Origin: Eulemur rufifrons
Lineage: Eukaryota > Chordata > Mammalia > Primates > Lemuridae
NCBI RefSeq assembly: GCF_041146395.1
Contig: NC_090989.1
Span: 216,474,843 to 216,538,842, forward strand
DNA length: 64,000 nucleotides
Direction of reading: 5' to 3'
Under the pieces are notes generated by a model that had not been told where the DNA came from, ran no database searches, and saw only the letters and a list, made by a program, of their open reading frames with translations. How positions within the stretch are numbered: the first letter of the stretch is position 1; each line of letters starts with the position of its first letter. Below are positions 1 through 11,035 of the stretch, one piece after another. A program made the position numbers and the translations under genes.

Positions 1-1331
1 CATCAGTGAATACTATGCATATCTCTATGCACATAAACTTGAAAACGTAGAGGAAATGCACAAATTTCTAGAAACACACAACCTTGGAAGACTCAATCAA
101 GAAAAAATAGAACTCCTGAACGGACCAGTAATGAGCAAAGAGATTGAGGCAGTAATAAAAAATCTTCCAACAAAAAAATGTCCTGGACCAGATGGATTCA
201 TAGTCAAATTTTACCAGACCTACAAAGAAGAGCTAGTGCCCATACTTCAGAAATTATTCCATAATATCAAGAAGGAAAGAATCCTCTCCAACTCATTCTA
301 TGAAGCCAATATCACCTTGATACCAAAGCCAGGAAAGGACACAACAAAAAAAGAAAACTACAGACCAATATCCCTTATGAATATAAATGCAAAATCCTCA
401 ATAAAATACCAGCAAAGTGAATTCCACAGTGCTTCAAAAAAAAATAATCCACCATGACCAAGTGGGCTTCATCCCAAGGAAGCAAATATGGTTCAACATA
501 CATAAATCAGTGAATGCGATTCACCACATAAGCAGAAGCAAAAATAAAGGCCATATGATCATCTCAATAAATGCAGAAAAAGCATTCAACAAAATTCAGC
601 ACACTTTCATGATAAAAACCCTCAATAAACTAGGCATAGAGGGAACATACCTCACAATTATAAAAGCCACACATGACAAACCATAGCCAACATTATACTG
701 AATGGAGAAAAGTTGAAAGCATTCCTTCTAAGAACTGAAACAAGCAAAAGTCCTCCCTGTCACCACTTCTATTCAACATAGTGCTGGAAGTCCTAGCCAG
801 AGCAATCAGGAAAGAGAAAGAAATAAAGGGTATCTAAACCAGGGAAAAGGAGGTCAAACTATTGATTGCTTTTTGCTGACTATATGATCTTATGTCTAGA
901 AAACCCCAAAGTCTCCACCAAGAGACTCCTGGAATTGATAAATTCAGCAAAGTCTCAGGTTACAAAATCAATGTACATAAATTAGTAGCATTCCTATACA
1001 TCAATAATACTCAAGCTGAGAGTCAAATCAAAGACTCAATACCATTCACAATAGTTACAAAGAAAATAAAATACCTAGGAATATACTGAGCCAAAGAGTT
1101 GAAAGATCTCTACAAAGAGAACTATTAAACACTGAGGAAAGAAATCACGGATGACACAAACAAATGGGAAAACATATCATGCTCATGGATTGGTAGAATC
1201 AACATTAAAATGCCCATTCTACCCAAAGTGATTTACAGATTCAATGCAATCCTTATCAAAATACCTATATCATTTTTTGCTGATCTAGAAAAAATAATTC
1301 TATGTTTCGTTTGGAACCAGAAAAGAGCCTG
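1..1331 (+). pseudogene. L1 ORF2 reverse transcriptase, broken (first part)
   Basis: Peptides in shifting frames match the L1 ORF2 polymerase: [14 protein letters not shown] and [12 protein letters not shown] (56-457), then [17 protein letters not shown] and [16 protein letters not shown] (417-686). At about 868-890 the catalytic FADD box reads FADY, so the second aspartate is lost. A stop and frameshifts break the frame near 400 and 690, and again before 890. The copy is dead. Confidence 0.85.
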
Positions 1332-2273
1332 TAACAAACATATGAAAAAGTGTTCAACATCTCTAATCATCAGGGAAATGCAAATCAAAACCACAATGAG
1401 ATATCACTTAACCCCAGGAGAATGGCCTTTATCAAAAAAACCCAAAACAACACATGTTGGCGTGGGTGTGGAGAGACAGGAACACTAATACACTGCTGGT
1501 GGGACTGCAAACTAGTGCAACCCCTGTGGAAAGACATTATGGAGGTATCTTAAACAGATTCAAGTAGACCTGCCATTTGACCCAGCAATCCCATTACTGG
1601 GCATATACCCAAAGGAAAAAAGGTCATTCTGTAACAAAGGCACGTGTACCCAAATGTTTATAGCAGCACAATTCACAATAGCAAAGATGTGGAAACAACC
1701 CAAATGCCCATCAATACATGATTGGATTAGTAAACTGTGGTATATGTATACCATGGAATATTACTCAGCTATAAGGAATGATGAAGATACGACATCTCTA
1801 TGGTTCTCCTGGAGAGAGTTGGAACCCATTATATTAAGTGAAGTATCCCAAGAATGGAAAAACAAGCATCACATGTACTCACCAGAAAATTGGTTTCCCT
1901 GATCATCACCTAAATACAAATCTGGAAACGACACCAATTGGACATCAGACTGAGGTGGGGGGTGGGGGAGGGGATGGGGGTATGCCTACACAATGAGTGC
2001 ATTGCGCACCGTTTGGGGAGTGGTAACACTTGAAGGTGCTGACTCGGGAAAGGGGGGGTGGGGAAAAAAATATGAAACTATTGTTTTTAACTTGCACTGT
2101 TCACTTAATAATTTATCATGAATATTTCCCATATTATTTCATATCATTGTACAAGAAATAATGTATACATTATGAGGACATACTGTATCTAACAAGATAT
2201 ACTGTTAGACTCTTTGATTCTGTAAAATTAAATTGAAAAAAAAAAAAAAAAGAAAAAAAAAGAAAAGAGCCTG
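1319..2273 (+). mobile_element. Nested 5'-truncated L1 with 13-bp target duplication
   Basis: A second L1 copy starts in the ORF2 C-terminal region at about 1332 (caaatcaaaaccacaatgag follows) and ends in a poly(A) tract at 2236-2260. The 13-bp word agaaaagagcctg occurs on both sides (1319-1331 and 2261-2273) and is the target-site duplication; it also joins the two halves of the older L1 reading frame. The 3' UTR has the lemur-like G-rich tract (1953-1980) and gcattgcgcaccgtttgggg. About 170 bp between 2068 and 2235 does not look like L1 (see findings). Confidence 0.88.
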
Positions 2274-3500
2274 AATAGCCAAAGCAACCTTGAAGCAAAA
2301 TGAACGAATTGGGAGGCATCACATTACCAGACTTCAAACTGTATTGCAAGTATATAGTAACCAAAACAGCATGGTATTGGCACAAAAATAGAGATATAGA
2401 TCAATGGAACAGAACAGAAAACCCAGATATAAAACCATCCACATGCAGTCAACTGATCTTTGACAAAGCAGACAACAATATACACTGAGGAAAAGAATTG
2501 CTATTCAATAAGTGGTGCTGGGACAATTGGATAGCCACATGCTGAAGAATGAAACAGGATCCATATCTCTCACCACTCACAAAAATTAATTTAAGGTGGA
2601 TAAAAGACTTAAAAGTAAGGCATGAAACCATAAGAATTCTAGAAGAAAATGTTGGAAAAACTCTTCTAGATATCAAACTAGGCAAAGAATTTATGAAGAA
2701 AACCCTAATGGCAATCACAGCAACAACGAATAAATGGGTCTTGACTAAATTAAAAAGCTTCTGCACAGCTAAGGAAATAATCAACAGAGCAAATAGACAA
2801 CCTGTAGAATGGGAGAAAATATTCATAAGTTATACATCTGATAAAGGGCTTATAACCAGAATCTACAAAGAACTCAAGCAAATCAGCAAGGGGAAAAAAA
2901 ATCATTTAAAAATGAGCAAAAGACATAAACAGAAGCTTTTCAAAATAAGATAGATAAATGGCCAATAAACATGAAAAAATCCTCAACAACACTAATTACC
3001 AGGGAAATGCAAATTAAAACCACAATGAGATATCACCTTACCCCTGTCAGAATGACTATAATTTAAAAGTCAAAAACCAGTAGATGCTGGTGTGGATGCA
3101 GAGGGAAAGGAACACTTATATGCTATTGGTGGGAATGCAAATTAGTACAACCTCTATGGGAAACAGTATGCAGAACTAAAGAACTAAAAGTAGACCTACT
3201 ATTTGGTCCAGCCATCCATCCCACTACCGGGTATTTGCCCAAAGGAAAAGAAATCATTTTATCCAAAAGACACCTGCGCTCAAATGTTTATTGCAGCACA
3301 ACTCACAATTGCAAAGATGTGGAATCAACCTAAATGCCTATCAATTCATGAGTGAATTAACAAAATGTATATGTATATCATGGATTACTACTCAGCCATG
3401 AGGAAGCATAACTTAATGCCTTTTGCAACAATTTGGATGGAACTGGAGACCATTATCCTAAGTAAAGTATCTAAAGAATGTAAAAACAACCACTTGTACT
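2274..3500 (+). pseudogene. L1 ORF2 C-terminal part, broken
   Basis: This continues the older ORF2 after the nested element: [20 protein letters not shown] at 2300, then [14 protein letters not shown] and [18 protein letters not shown] at 2549-2953. Stops separate the pieces. The C-terminal cysteine-rich region near 3100-3150 survives in part (the plus strand has gtgggaatgcaaattagtac). No intact product is possible. Confidence 0.85.
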
Positions 3501-3507
3501 TGCTATT

Positions 3508-3591
3508 AAATTGGAACTAACCTATGCATGTACTGAGGTCAAAGAAAAGAAAGAAAAAATAAATAAATAAATAAATAAATTGGAACTAACC
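3508..3591 (+). mobile_element. Tiny A-rich insertion with 15-bp target duplication
   Basis: The 15-bp word aaattggaactaacc occurs at 3508-3522 and again at 3577-3591. Between the copies lie 54 bp: an unclassified head (tatgcatgtactgaggtc), then an A-rich tail ending in (aaat)n. This has the form of an extremely 5'-truncated retroposon inserted in the old L1 3' UTR. Confidence 0.6.
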
Positions 3592-4859
3592 AATGAGCAC
3601 ACATAGGCACAGATGGAAATAAAACTCAGTGGAAATCATGCAGAGGAGAGGCAGGAGAAGATGTGTAAAAGCCTACCTAACCAGTACAACAAACACCGTC
3701 CGGGTGATGGGCACACTTATAACCCTAACTCAAGCATTACAAAAGTGATCCATGTTACCTAAAACATTTGTACCCCAATAATATTTTGAAATAATAATAA
3801 TTTTAAAAAAAACCAAAGACACTTTGGTAATAAAAGTATAATAAAGAATCAAAGTTGATATAACATGCCAAACACTGTAAAAAAAAGTGATTTGGAATTA
3901 GGATTTTGAAAAAATAAATTTTAAGCAAATTTAAAAAAAAATCGATAGAACAGATATAAAGTGTGCATTCCTAATTAGAATTCTCAGATATAGCAAATTG
4001 TGTGACTCCTTGGTGGAGAGGGTAGAGCAGAGGACTGTGGGGGTAGGGAGCATCTCAGGTCTTGCCCCTGACAACCATGAAGGCCTAGGAGCAACTGCCC
4101 CTCCATCCACAAGGGTAATCAGTCATCCTTCTGGCTTCGGCGACCTTGCATGCCTGTACCACAAAGAACCACTGGGTTTCTAATTTGCACGACTACATTG
4201 GGGATCATGCTGTTAAGGGCAATCAGTAATAAAGGGAGAAGAATAAATCCAGAAAGTGAAAGAAAGAGAAGATAAGTTTGATTTTGAGTATTTTGAGTTT
4301 TAAATATCTGAAGTTCATCTAAGGCAATATAGTCAATAGGCAGCATCTATTGGAGATAATAAATAAGGGTCCAGGCATTCAGGTTAGTGGTGGGAATAGA
4401 AATAAAGACTCGGGAGTCATTGTGGGGAAGGACAAAGCAGCGGAGAAAAGGAAGGATCAGTAAGTAGTGTATTGGGAGAACACAGAAAGACATGGAAGCA
4501 AAGGCTGGAAGCTAATGTTTGTCAAGAAAGGGAGCCAGGAATGGCAGAAGCTAGTACCAGTAATAGGAGAATTAAACTCATGACATTGGCTTCATTAATT
4601 TAATTCATATGGGCGGAGATCCCTGGACTGGGTCCTGCTGTTGGTCGTGGCCCATAGAGACAGGGACAGTGATTGCTCGAAGTTCCTTGTACCCTGGTTC
4701 TTTTTGAACAATATGAGCTTAGATCTAGCATGTCTTTGAAATACTGATGTTGGTGTCATTTAGAGTTCTTTTATTCTGTCCTATTAGCATCAGTTGAAAG
4801 ATAACCTTATTCATTCATCAATGAACAAAGAGTGCTGGAAGTTCAGAGATATCGGTGGA

Positions 4860-5335
4860 AACACCTGAGCTGCCTGAATCCTCTCTAAACCTGCTAAATG
4901 ATTCCTTAAAGATGGGAGAATTCAAATTCTGGCTTCCGCTGAGAATTGAATATCTCCCAAACTGCCTGATGCACAGCGCCAGCTGAGACCTAATGCAAGT
5001 ATTTTGCTTAAGAGAACCCGCAAATGCGAGGTGCTTCTAACAATATGTGTCAAGCAGTGTGTAGCTGATGGTAGAAGTTAGATTTATGCATATTGTGGTT
5101 GTCCATTTCCAGCTGCTTTTGTGAAGTCAAACTTTTTTTATGTTAACAGATCACATTATTATCACATTTAGTGGAGAATAATGAGATATGGTGGTGATAC
5201 ATCATTGGCAGCTCATAGTGCCGTTTGAAAACATGCTTGTTTTTAAGTCTGTAATAATGGGTCAGAGAGAGAGAGAGGCATACTCTAGCATGCACACTGT
5301 CTCTCTCACCCACAAACACAGCTCTTAACAACTGG
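4860..5335 (-). other. Highly conserved block inside PCA3 exon 4
   Basis: By my recollection of the human transcript, this stretch is about 95% identical between human and this sequence. Long unbroken matches occur around the minus-strand words gatgtatcaccaccatatct, gcagctggaaatggacaacc and taagcaaaatacttgcatt. Flanking exon parts look nearer 75-85%. That contrast suggests a constrained non-coding element that may predate its use as lncRNA sequence. A GA-rich microsatellite near 5263-5278 marks the less conserved edge. Confidence 0.6.
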
Positions 5336-5359
5336 TCCTGAGTAGCTCTTCGTAAATGC

Positions 5360-5365
5360 TTTATT
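5360..5365 (-). terminator. Poly(A) signal AATAAA in PCA3 exon 4
   Basis: The minus strand reads cccggcaataaagcattta. The hexamer and its context match the human exon 4 sequence around an internal 3' end. Other AATAAA hexamers on the minus strand of this exon lie at 5793-5798 and 6547-6552; the latter is not clearly present in human. Confidence 0.5.
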
Positions 5366-5834
5366 GCCGGGAGTGAACATCTACAGTGGCTTACAAGAGT
5401 GCCCTGTTTTTCCCAGTTAACTAAGGGAACAAAGACATCTCAAAGTTGATGTAAGTGAGGAGTAGGATTTGCTAAAATTCTGAAGAGCACTCACCATGAA
5501 ATGGATAGAGGTTACTTTTGGGGATTCACACTGCATCAATTCTGTAAAAAGCTTGTTTGATGTGATACAGCTAGAGAAATGAAGTATATTGTATAGGATA
5601 ATATAAGATTCTCTGCCTCACACTCCAAGCTTAGGAACATGCCCTGTAAACATTCCTCTGTGGCTCCTGCATCCCATATGTTGTATGTATCTAAACTTTT
5701 ATAATCAAATTATACTTTAAGCATGTGCTACCTCATGTGATAATGAATCCCATATGTATCCCTTCTTTGCATGAGGTAAGTAAGATAGTCTGTTTATTCA
5801 AAACTCTGCATTGTTTAAGATTTAGGAGATGAGG

Positions 5835-6045
5835 AAGAGCCTCTCAGGCAGAGGGAATAATGTATGCTTGACATGTCTGGGGAATTACAAATTAGATAGA
5901 GTTTGTTTGAGTGAATGAGAAGGGGTGATGGTGATGACCGATGAGGCCAGAGAGGTGGAGGGAGGCTCTGGTCAAAGACAGCCTCAGTGTAAGGCTAAGC
6001 TTTTGAACTTTATGCTGGAAGGAAACAAGCAAAGGGGAAGGATAT
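5835..6045 (-). mobile_element. L2 LINE fragment inside PCA3 exon 4
   Basis: The plus strand reads ctctcaggcagagggaataa and gaggccagagaggtggaggg, then aagcttttgaactttatgctgg. This is the complement of the L2 3' region. It is sense with PCA3, so part of the lncRNA exon is L2-derived. Confidence 0.55.
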
Positions 6046-7378
6046 AACACTCCGTCATCTTTGGATTAGAAAGTAGACTATATAATTAAATTCCCACAGC
6101 TGCATGTAACAATGAATTTTTCCAGGTTAAAAAAAGTTAATCTGGTGATATTAATAGAATGACATTTTGAAGTCTTGCAAATGGTCACAAGAGTGGGAAA
6201 TTAATTTCAATATGGACAAAGGCACTTAAGATGATAGTGGTGATTAGATAATTCACTCTGTGATCATCACGCTATGTGCTATCAAATATAGCCCTGGAAA
6301 GGTCTTTGAGACTCACGACAGCCTGTCTATCCATGCCCTGGGCAGTACACTCCTTCAGCAAAAACAGCCAGAGAAATGTCGGGCAACAACATGAAGGGTC
6401 TTTGAACCAAACAGAAAATGTTATCCTACCAATGTAGAAGGATCACAGCACAGGTCTGGGAACTAAATGTCAAAAATGATTGTCGACTGGATATATGGAG
6501 AATGTTGGGACCAGAAGGAAGCTTAGAGATCAAATGTTCCAATAACTTTATTTTGTGGGTGAGAAAAGTGGAGACTAAGAAATATGAAATGACTTGATTA
6601 TGAACACACAGTTTAGGCAGCAGAGCCAGAATCCTGACCTTCTGACCTGGAGTTATCACCTCACCTGCTTGTGTACCTCACAGTCAACACGGTATCCAAG
6701 TCTGGTTTGTTATAATGTAGGTCTTGTGAAACCATCAAGATTTTGTCTATTTCTCTCTCTCATTAGTAATGCTCACCTAGTAACTTTGTTTCAAAACCTA
6801 AATCATGTTCCAATGAATATCCACAACAGGATCTATTTTCCTGTTTGCTCTGTAAGGAGCATGTCCATCTATTTGCCAATGTCCTTCCCTCACAAGCAGG
6901 TGCCGGGCCAGGCACAGGGCAAGGCTCGTCAATGTCCCAAGATGGGGGCAGGCACCTCTCCCAGAGATCTGGGAAAGCGAAGGACAAATATGGACGACAG
7001 GGGCTTAGCCAAGGTGAAGACTCCAGATTCTGTGAGGATAAATTCAAGCAGGCCAGACAGACCATGGGAGCCCAGCTACAGAGGATGGGTCATGAATTCT
7101 GGGTGCACGCACCTAGGAGTGGCCTCTAGGACCAGAAAGTAGCCCTGGTTGACAGCTAGCAAGGAAATGAGGACCCTTGTCCTACAGTCATGAGGAGCTG
7201 AATTCTGGCAATAACCTGAATGAGCGTGGAAGTGGGGTCTCCCTTATAGCTTCTAGATGAAAGCCCAGCCTGGCTGATACCTTGACTTTGACCTTATGAG
7301 ACCCAGTGTAGAAAACCGAGTGCACTCAGACTTCTGACCTATAGAACTGGGAGGTGATAAATGAGTGGTGTTATTTAA

Positions 7379-7417
7379 AAAAGGAAAGAAAGAAAGAAAG
7401 AAAGAGAGAGAGAAAGA
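7379..7417 (+). repeat. (GAAA)n/(GA)n microsatellite in PCA3 intron 3
   Basis: A purine run of gaaa units turns into ga units. On the minus (PCA3) strand it is a pyrimidine tract lying between exons 3 and 4. Confidence 0.9.
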
Positions 7418-7497
7418 AGTGAGCAGAGAAAGTCAAGGCCATCAAGAATTTCTGAGTAGGAAATCATGTGTTCAGTGTTGCTTATTAAGGCAGTTAT

Positions 7498-7675
7498 TTC
7501 TGTGTTTCCTTTTGTGTTTGTGTGTGAGTGTTTAAAGGGGCTGGGAATGTGTGAAAACATATCATTATTCGGACATTGTATTTTCATCTTTCTGTTTCCA
7601 GTGACATCGGTTATCTTAGCTACAGCAGATGTGTGGCCTCAGTTGGTGAAGTCACCAGCCTCTCTCATATCTCTT
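7498..7675 (-). ncRNA. PCA3: PCA3 exon 3 homologue
   Basis: The 178-bp minus-strand segment parallels human exon 3 (about 183 bp). Plus-strand landmarks include tttaaaggggctgg, ctttctgtttccagtgac and cagatgtgtggcctcag. The acceptor is sound: the minus strand reads catacatttccag|aagagat at 7676. The 3' end aligns to cacagaa followed by ataact, where a GT donor is expected, so the canonical donor appears to be replaced by AT. This exon, joined to exon 4, is the usual target of the human PCA3 urine test. Confidence 0.8.
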
Positions 7676-8253
7676 CTGGAAATGTATGCCACCATTTGAA
7701 GTGACAAATGGCAGGTGTCAGCATACCCTGAAGTTGAGTTGGGAACTAAACACATTATTGTAGGATTCTGGGTCTCACAAGCACTCTCTGTTTCTTCACT
7801 GGGCACATAGAATGTTCATACTTATCTCACTGGGCTATTGGCAGGAACAAATGAAGCAACCTGTGTAAAGCTACTAGCGCAGTGCCCGGCAGTGCCAGTC
7901 CCCATATCTGCTCTATAGATCCCACAGGTCACGTGACTTCTTGTTAAAAAAACGCACAATCAGATACAACTGATACTTATCAAGGGTCTACTTTCTTTGT
8001 GGTTCTATACTTTTCTGTTTAATTACCACAATAGCTATTAGGTGGACTGCTTTGGGCATTTTAAAAGAAACCAAAGAAAAATGGCACATAATTTTGGAGG
8101 CTAAAAGAGATCCTGAAGATTGTCTAATTTGTAGGCAACAATCTAAGACCCAGAACATTTGCAGAGGGTACGCAGCTAGATAATAGCAGGTCTATGGTTA
8201 AAGTCCAGGACTTCTGGCTTCTGGTCTGTTCCTCATTCTCCCATGTAACTCAC

Positions 8254-8416
8254 ACCAGTCATCAAGACGTCAGTAGTGTTTGTTGCATTGACTGCTCAGA
8301 AAGAATGCTGTCCGTGGCGATCTAGCACTTCATCATTGATGAGCCTTACAGTGGACTAGCTTTTCACTTATTGACCTTGGTGTTGATTGAGACACTAAAT
8401 ATATATGTTGTAGTTT
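8254..8416 (-). ncRNA. PCA3: PCA3 exon 2 homologue (optional exon)
   Basis: The 163-bp minus-strand segment parallels human PCA3 exon 2 (about 165 bp), including gagacactaaat-like and agtggactagcttttcactt-like blocks when read on the plus strand. The donor is good: the minus strand reads ctggt|gtgagtt at 8254/8253. The acceptor position aligned to human reads ...cttaataaactac, without AG, so the 5' splice boundary of this exon looks lost or shifted here. Exon 2 is included in only a minority of human PCA3 transcripts, so this loss need not abolish the transcript. Confidence 0.75.
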
Positions 8417-8514
8417 ATTAAGATATAAAACAATCATACTCAAAGAAATATCTCTAACCAAACTTTATGCTTGTAATTCGAAAATGTTATTGTTATTGTT
8501 ATTGTTATTAAACA

Positions 8515-8662
8515 AGTACTTATATAAAACTTAACACATGGCAGGTACTCTTTGAAGGGTTTTACAAAAATTAACTCATTTAATTCTAATGAGAACTTTG
8601 TAAATGAGATGCTATAGTTATCTTCAATTTTCAGATAAAGAAAGTCAGGCACAGAAAGAATA
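8515..8662 (-). mobile_element. MIR SINE fragment
   Basis: The plus strand shows acacatggcaggtactcttt, ttaactcatttaattctaat and cagataaagaaagtcaggca, the complement of a MIR 3' half. It is strongly diverged. Confidence 0.6.
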
Positions 8663-8674
8663 AAAACTTTTTTG

Positions 8675-8855
8675 GGCCAAGTGAGGTAGCTCATGCCTGT
8701 AATCAACATTTTGGGAGGCCAAGGTGGGAGGATTACTTGAACCCAGTAGTTCAAGACCAGCCTGGGCAACATAGAGAAACCCCATCTCAACAAAAAATTA
8801 AAAAATTAGCCAGGTGTGGTGGTGCACATCTGTGGTCCCAGCTACTTGGGAGGCT
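8675..8855 (+). mobile_element. Alu, plus-strand half of head-to-head fusion
   Basis: The element begins ggccaagtgaggtagctcat, runs through the left monomer and A-rich linker, and enters the right monomer (gtggtcccagctacttggga). It stops abruptly at aggct (8855), where an inverted Alu begins without spacer. The missing 3' part includes the poly(A) tail. Confidence 0.88.
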
Positions 8856-9073
8856 ACCTCAAACTCCTGGGCTCAAGCAATCCTCCTGCCTCAGCCTTCT
8901 GAGTAACTGGGACTACAGGTGTGCACTACCATGCCTGGCTAATTTTTCTATTCCTTTGTAGAGACAGGGTCTTGCTCTTGCTCAGGCTGGTCTTGAATCC
9001 CTGGCCTCAAGTAATTTTCCTGCCTTGTTTCCAAAAGTGCTAGGATTACAGGTGTGAGCCACCACACCTGTCC
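8856..9073 (-). mobile_element. Alu, minus-strand half of head-to-head fusion
   Basis: It starts acctcaaactcctgggctca directly after the plus-strand Alu and runs in reverse to ttacaggtgtgagccaccac. It lacks its own A-tail end. Together with the preceding half it forms an inverted repeat of about 150-180 bp per arm. Confidence 0.88.
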
Positions 9074-9079
9074 TGCTTC

Positions 9080-10440
9080 TTGGTTTTAAATGAATCTTGG
9101 ATACAGGTGGCCAGACAAAATGGACTCTCAACTTTTCTTCCAGTTTAGGTTTTCAATTTTTGATATTTTTCACTTCTCTTTGGAAATTTATTCAGTGCTG
9201 AATTGTTCAGAGGGTGGCTACTTCAGTATCAGTTTACTGGCTGATAATCAAATAAACATGGAAAATATAACTGGATCACGTAGCTATTTGTAACCAGTTT
9301 TTAAAAAAATATATATATTTTGAATATTACATAGGTCTAAAAGTTTAATTGCACCATTATAGGGGCCTCTTTGTATGCATTTGTTGAATAAAAGGCTAAC
9401 AAAGATAAATCCTTAAGAAAATATCATTATTTTTCCTACATATGAAATCAAGGGTCCTTGTCCAAAGATGGATTTTACTAGTTATAAGAATCTACCTATT
9501 ATTCTAGTTTAGTCCCTGTCATTTACTGCAATAGACTTGCATTTTATCAGCAGCCCTCGTATGATTTCTTTGTGAAAAATATTTCTCTGTATAAAAGAAA
9601 GTTTATCATTTGGAATGTTAAATGCAATTATATTGACATATGGTGATAATGGGATAAAGCATACGGGTTAAAGGTTGCGGGAACCATGGCTTGGCAATTA
9701 GCGATGTAAATGAAACATTCATTATCCATCATGCTGAGAAGTTGATGAACTGTACAGTAAATCTGAGCCCACAGTCAGGACTGAGATAAGTCATTTCAGA
9801 CAATACAAGTGAAGTATTTATGAGCACCAGGGACAATGTTTCAGATTCCTGTCATGGAGATTTCTTTACCTATCAGTTTGTGTTGAATAAAGGCCTTATG
9901 AAGTCCAAGCCACAATGATTTCCTTTTATAGGAATAAACAGAAGATTCAAAAACTTTCTCTTAAAATGGAGCATTTCAAGAGCTAAAGTGACTAGATGTT
10001 GATGATCAATATTTTTCATAAAAGCCCATCCAATCTGAAAGATGTACTATACATTATTTGTCTCGAGGAAAAGCTTTGAAATACTTCAAAATAGAACCCT
10101 GGTTTTGGAAGAAAGCTATAAATATAGAGATTTAAGTCTTTCCCCAAAGAACCTTAATCCCGAAGGTTAGATTATAGGGTGATAACTGCTGTTATTTAGT
10201 TCTCTACCAAAAGGTTAAGGCAACATTGAGATAATTCCAACAAATATGTCTAAGCTTTTTACTTTTTCCATCACCCATTTAATTATTTTGTACATATTTT
10301 AATGTGTTTCCTGTGAACATAAGCACTGCCCACCCAGAAAATTAGAATCTACATTGATCTCATATTTTATTGAACCTGAGTCTTCTCAAATTCTTTATTT
10401 TAATCACGTAAAAGTATCTTACAAAGCAATATTAAAAAAT
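9080..10440. other. Unique intronic sequence
   Basis: AT-rich sequence within PCA3 intron 1 and the PRUNE2 intron. I see no repeat family, exon or regulatory motif that I can name here. Confidence 0.6.
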
Positions 10441-10447
10441 CATCGGG

Positions 10448-10562
10448 CAGGTGAAGGGTACACTAAGCATTATAAAAGATATGCATGTAAAAACAAATTT
10501 GTACCCCCTTAATATTTTGAAATTAGAAAAACAAATGAAAAACAAACAAAAAACAAAAAAAA
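10448..10562 (+). mobile_element. L1 3' end, very short truncated copy
   Basis: The sequence gggtacactaagcattataa followed by atgcatgtaaaaacaaat and ttgtacccccttaatatttt is the typical 3' terminus of a strepsirrhine L1. An A-rich tail (aaacaaacaaaaaac) follows. Confidence 0.75.
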
Positions 10563-10779
10563 TTGGGAAAATGTTAAAACTTCATTTATTTAAAATAATT
10601 AGTGATACAGCTAGCAAACTCAAGAAGTCAACTGGAAAGAAAATGCTCAGTTGTGGTGCTCAGCCATTGCCCAGGACCAGAAATTCTTTGGTTAACAGTT
10701 CAATTTGTTGAGGCATGGAGTGAGGATAAATTGGGCCCTGTCAAAACTGTGAAATCGAATAATAACAGTAACATCTGAC

Positions 10780-11035
10780 ATGTATTAAACTTGACTTTAT
10801 GCCATTTCAGTCCAATTCCACCAAACATACTAAGGCAGGCATTGCTCTAGGCACATGAAGTAAACCATCTCAATTCATCCTCTAATATCTCAATGAAGTA
10901 GATCATATGATTATCCCACTTTATAGTTGAGGAAGTTGAGGCTCAGTGGTGAGAAATGACCATCTAATCATCCAGGTTCACAGAGCTGGTGAACACCTGG
11001 GCTGAGCTTCAGGCCCAGCCCTGTGCAATTCCATA
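10780..11035 (-). mobile_element. MIR SINE
   Basis: The plus strand reads ggcaggcattgctctaggca, gattatcccactttatagtt and gaggaagttgaggctcagtg, then a tail (cacagagctggtgaacacct). This is the complement of a near full-length MIR core and 3' part. Confidence 0.75.

Larger units (their letters stand above)
1..3812 (+). mobile_element. Old L1 LINE, 3' part (interrupted by nested L1)
   Basis: The plus strand shows L1 ORF2 reverse-transcriptase sequence entering from the left edge. After a nested insertion at 1319-2273 it resumes at aatagccaaagcaacc and runs through the ORF2 C-terminus to a 3' UTR. The end is the typical cctaaaacatttgtacccc and a short A/T tail at about 3812. The 5' part lies outside the window. 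It is sense to PRUNE2 and antisense to PCA3, and its tail abuts the PCA3 exon 4 homology. Confidence 0.9.
3813..6968 (-). ncRNA. PCA3: PCA3 exon 4 homologue (3' terminal exon)
   Basis: This is a 3.16-kb terminal exon. The acceptor on the minus strand is strong: cttcgctttcccag|atctctgggag at 6969. Homology to human exon 4 runs from the start (ccccatcttgggacattg) through the middle block and on to a 3' part (catgttatatcaactttgat, read on minus). It stops where an L1 tail begins at 3812. A fragment with L2 character, in sense with PCA3, lies at about 5835-6045. Poly(A) signal candidates on minus fall at 6547-6552, 5793-5798 and 5360-5365, matching the idea of alternative 4a/4b/4c ends. Open frames inside it (for example minus 6763-7065, which begins in the intron) look accidental. 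Confidence 0.85.

Noticed and set aside
2449..2826. 125-codon minus-strand open frame
   Set aside because: It is the antisense shadow of L1 ORF2.
6763..7065. 100-codon minus-strand open frame across the PCA3 exon 4 acceptor
   Set aside because: It begins in intron 3, so the spliced RNA would lack its start. I do not recall a matching human frame.
6594..7142. 182-codon plus-strand open frame, the longest in the window
   Set aside because: It lies antisense to PCA3 exon 4 and intron 3, has no recognisable domain or splice context on the plus strand, and its composition follows the lncRNA exon.
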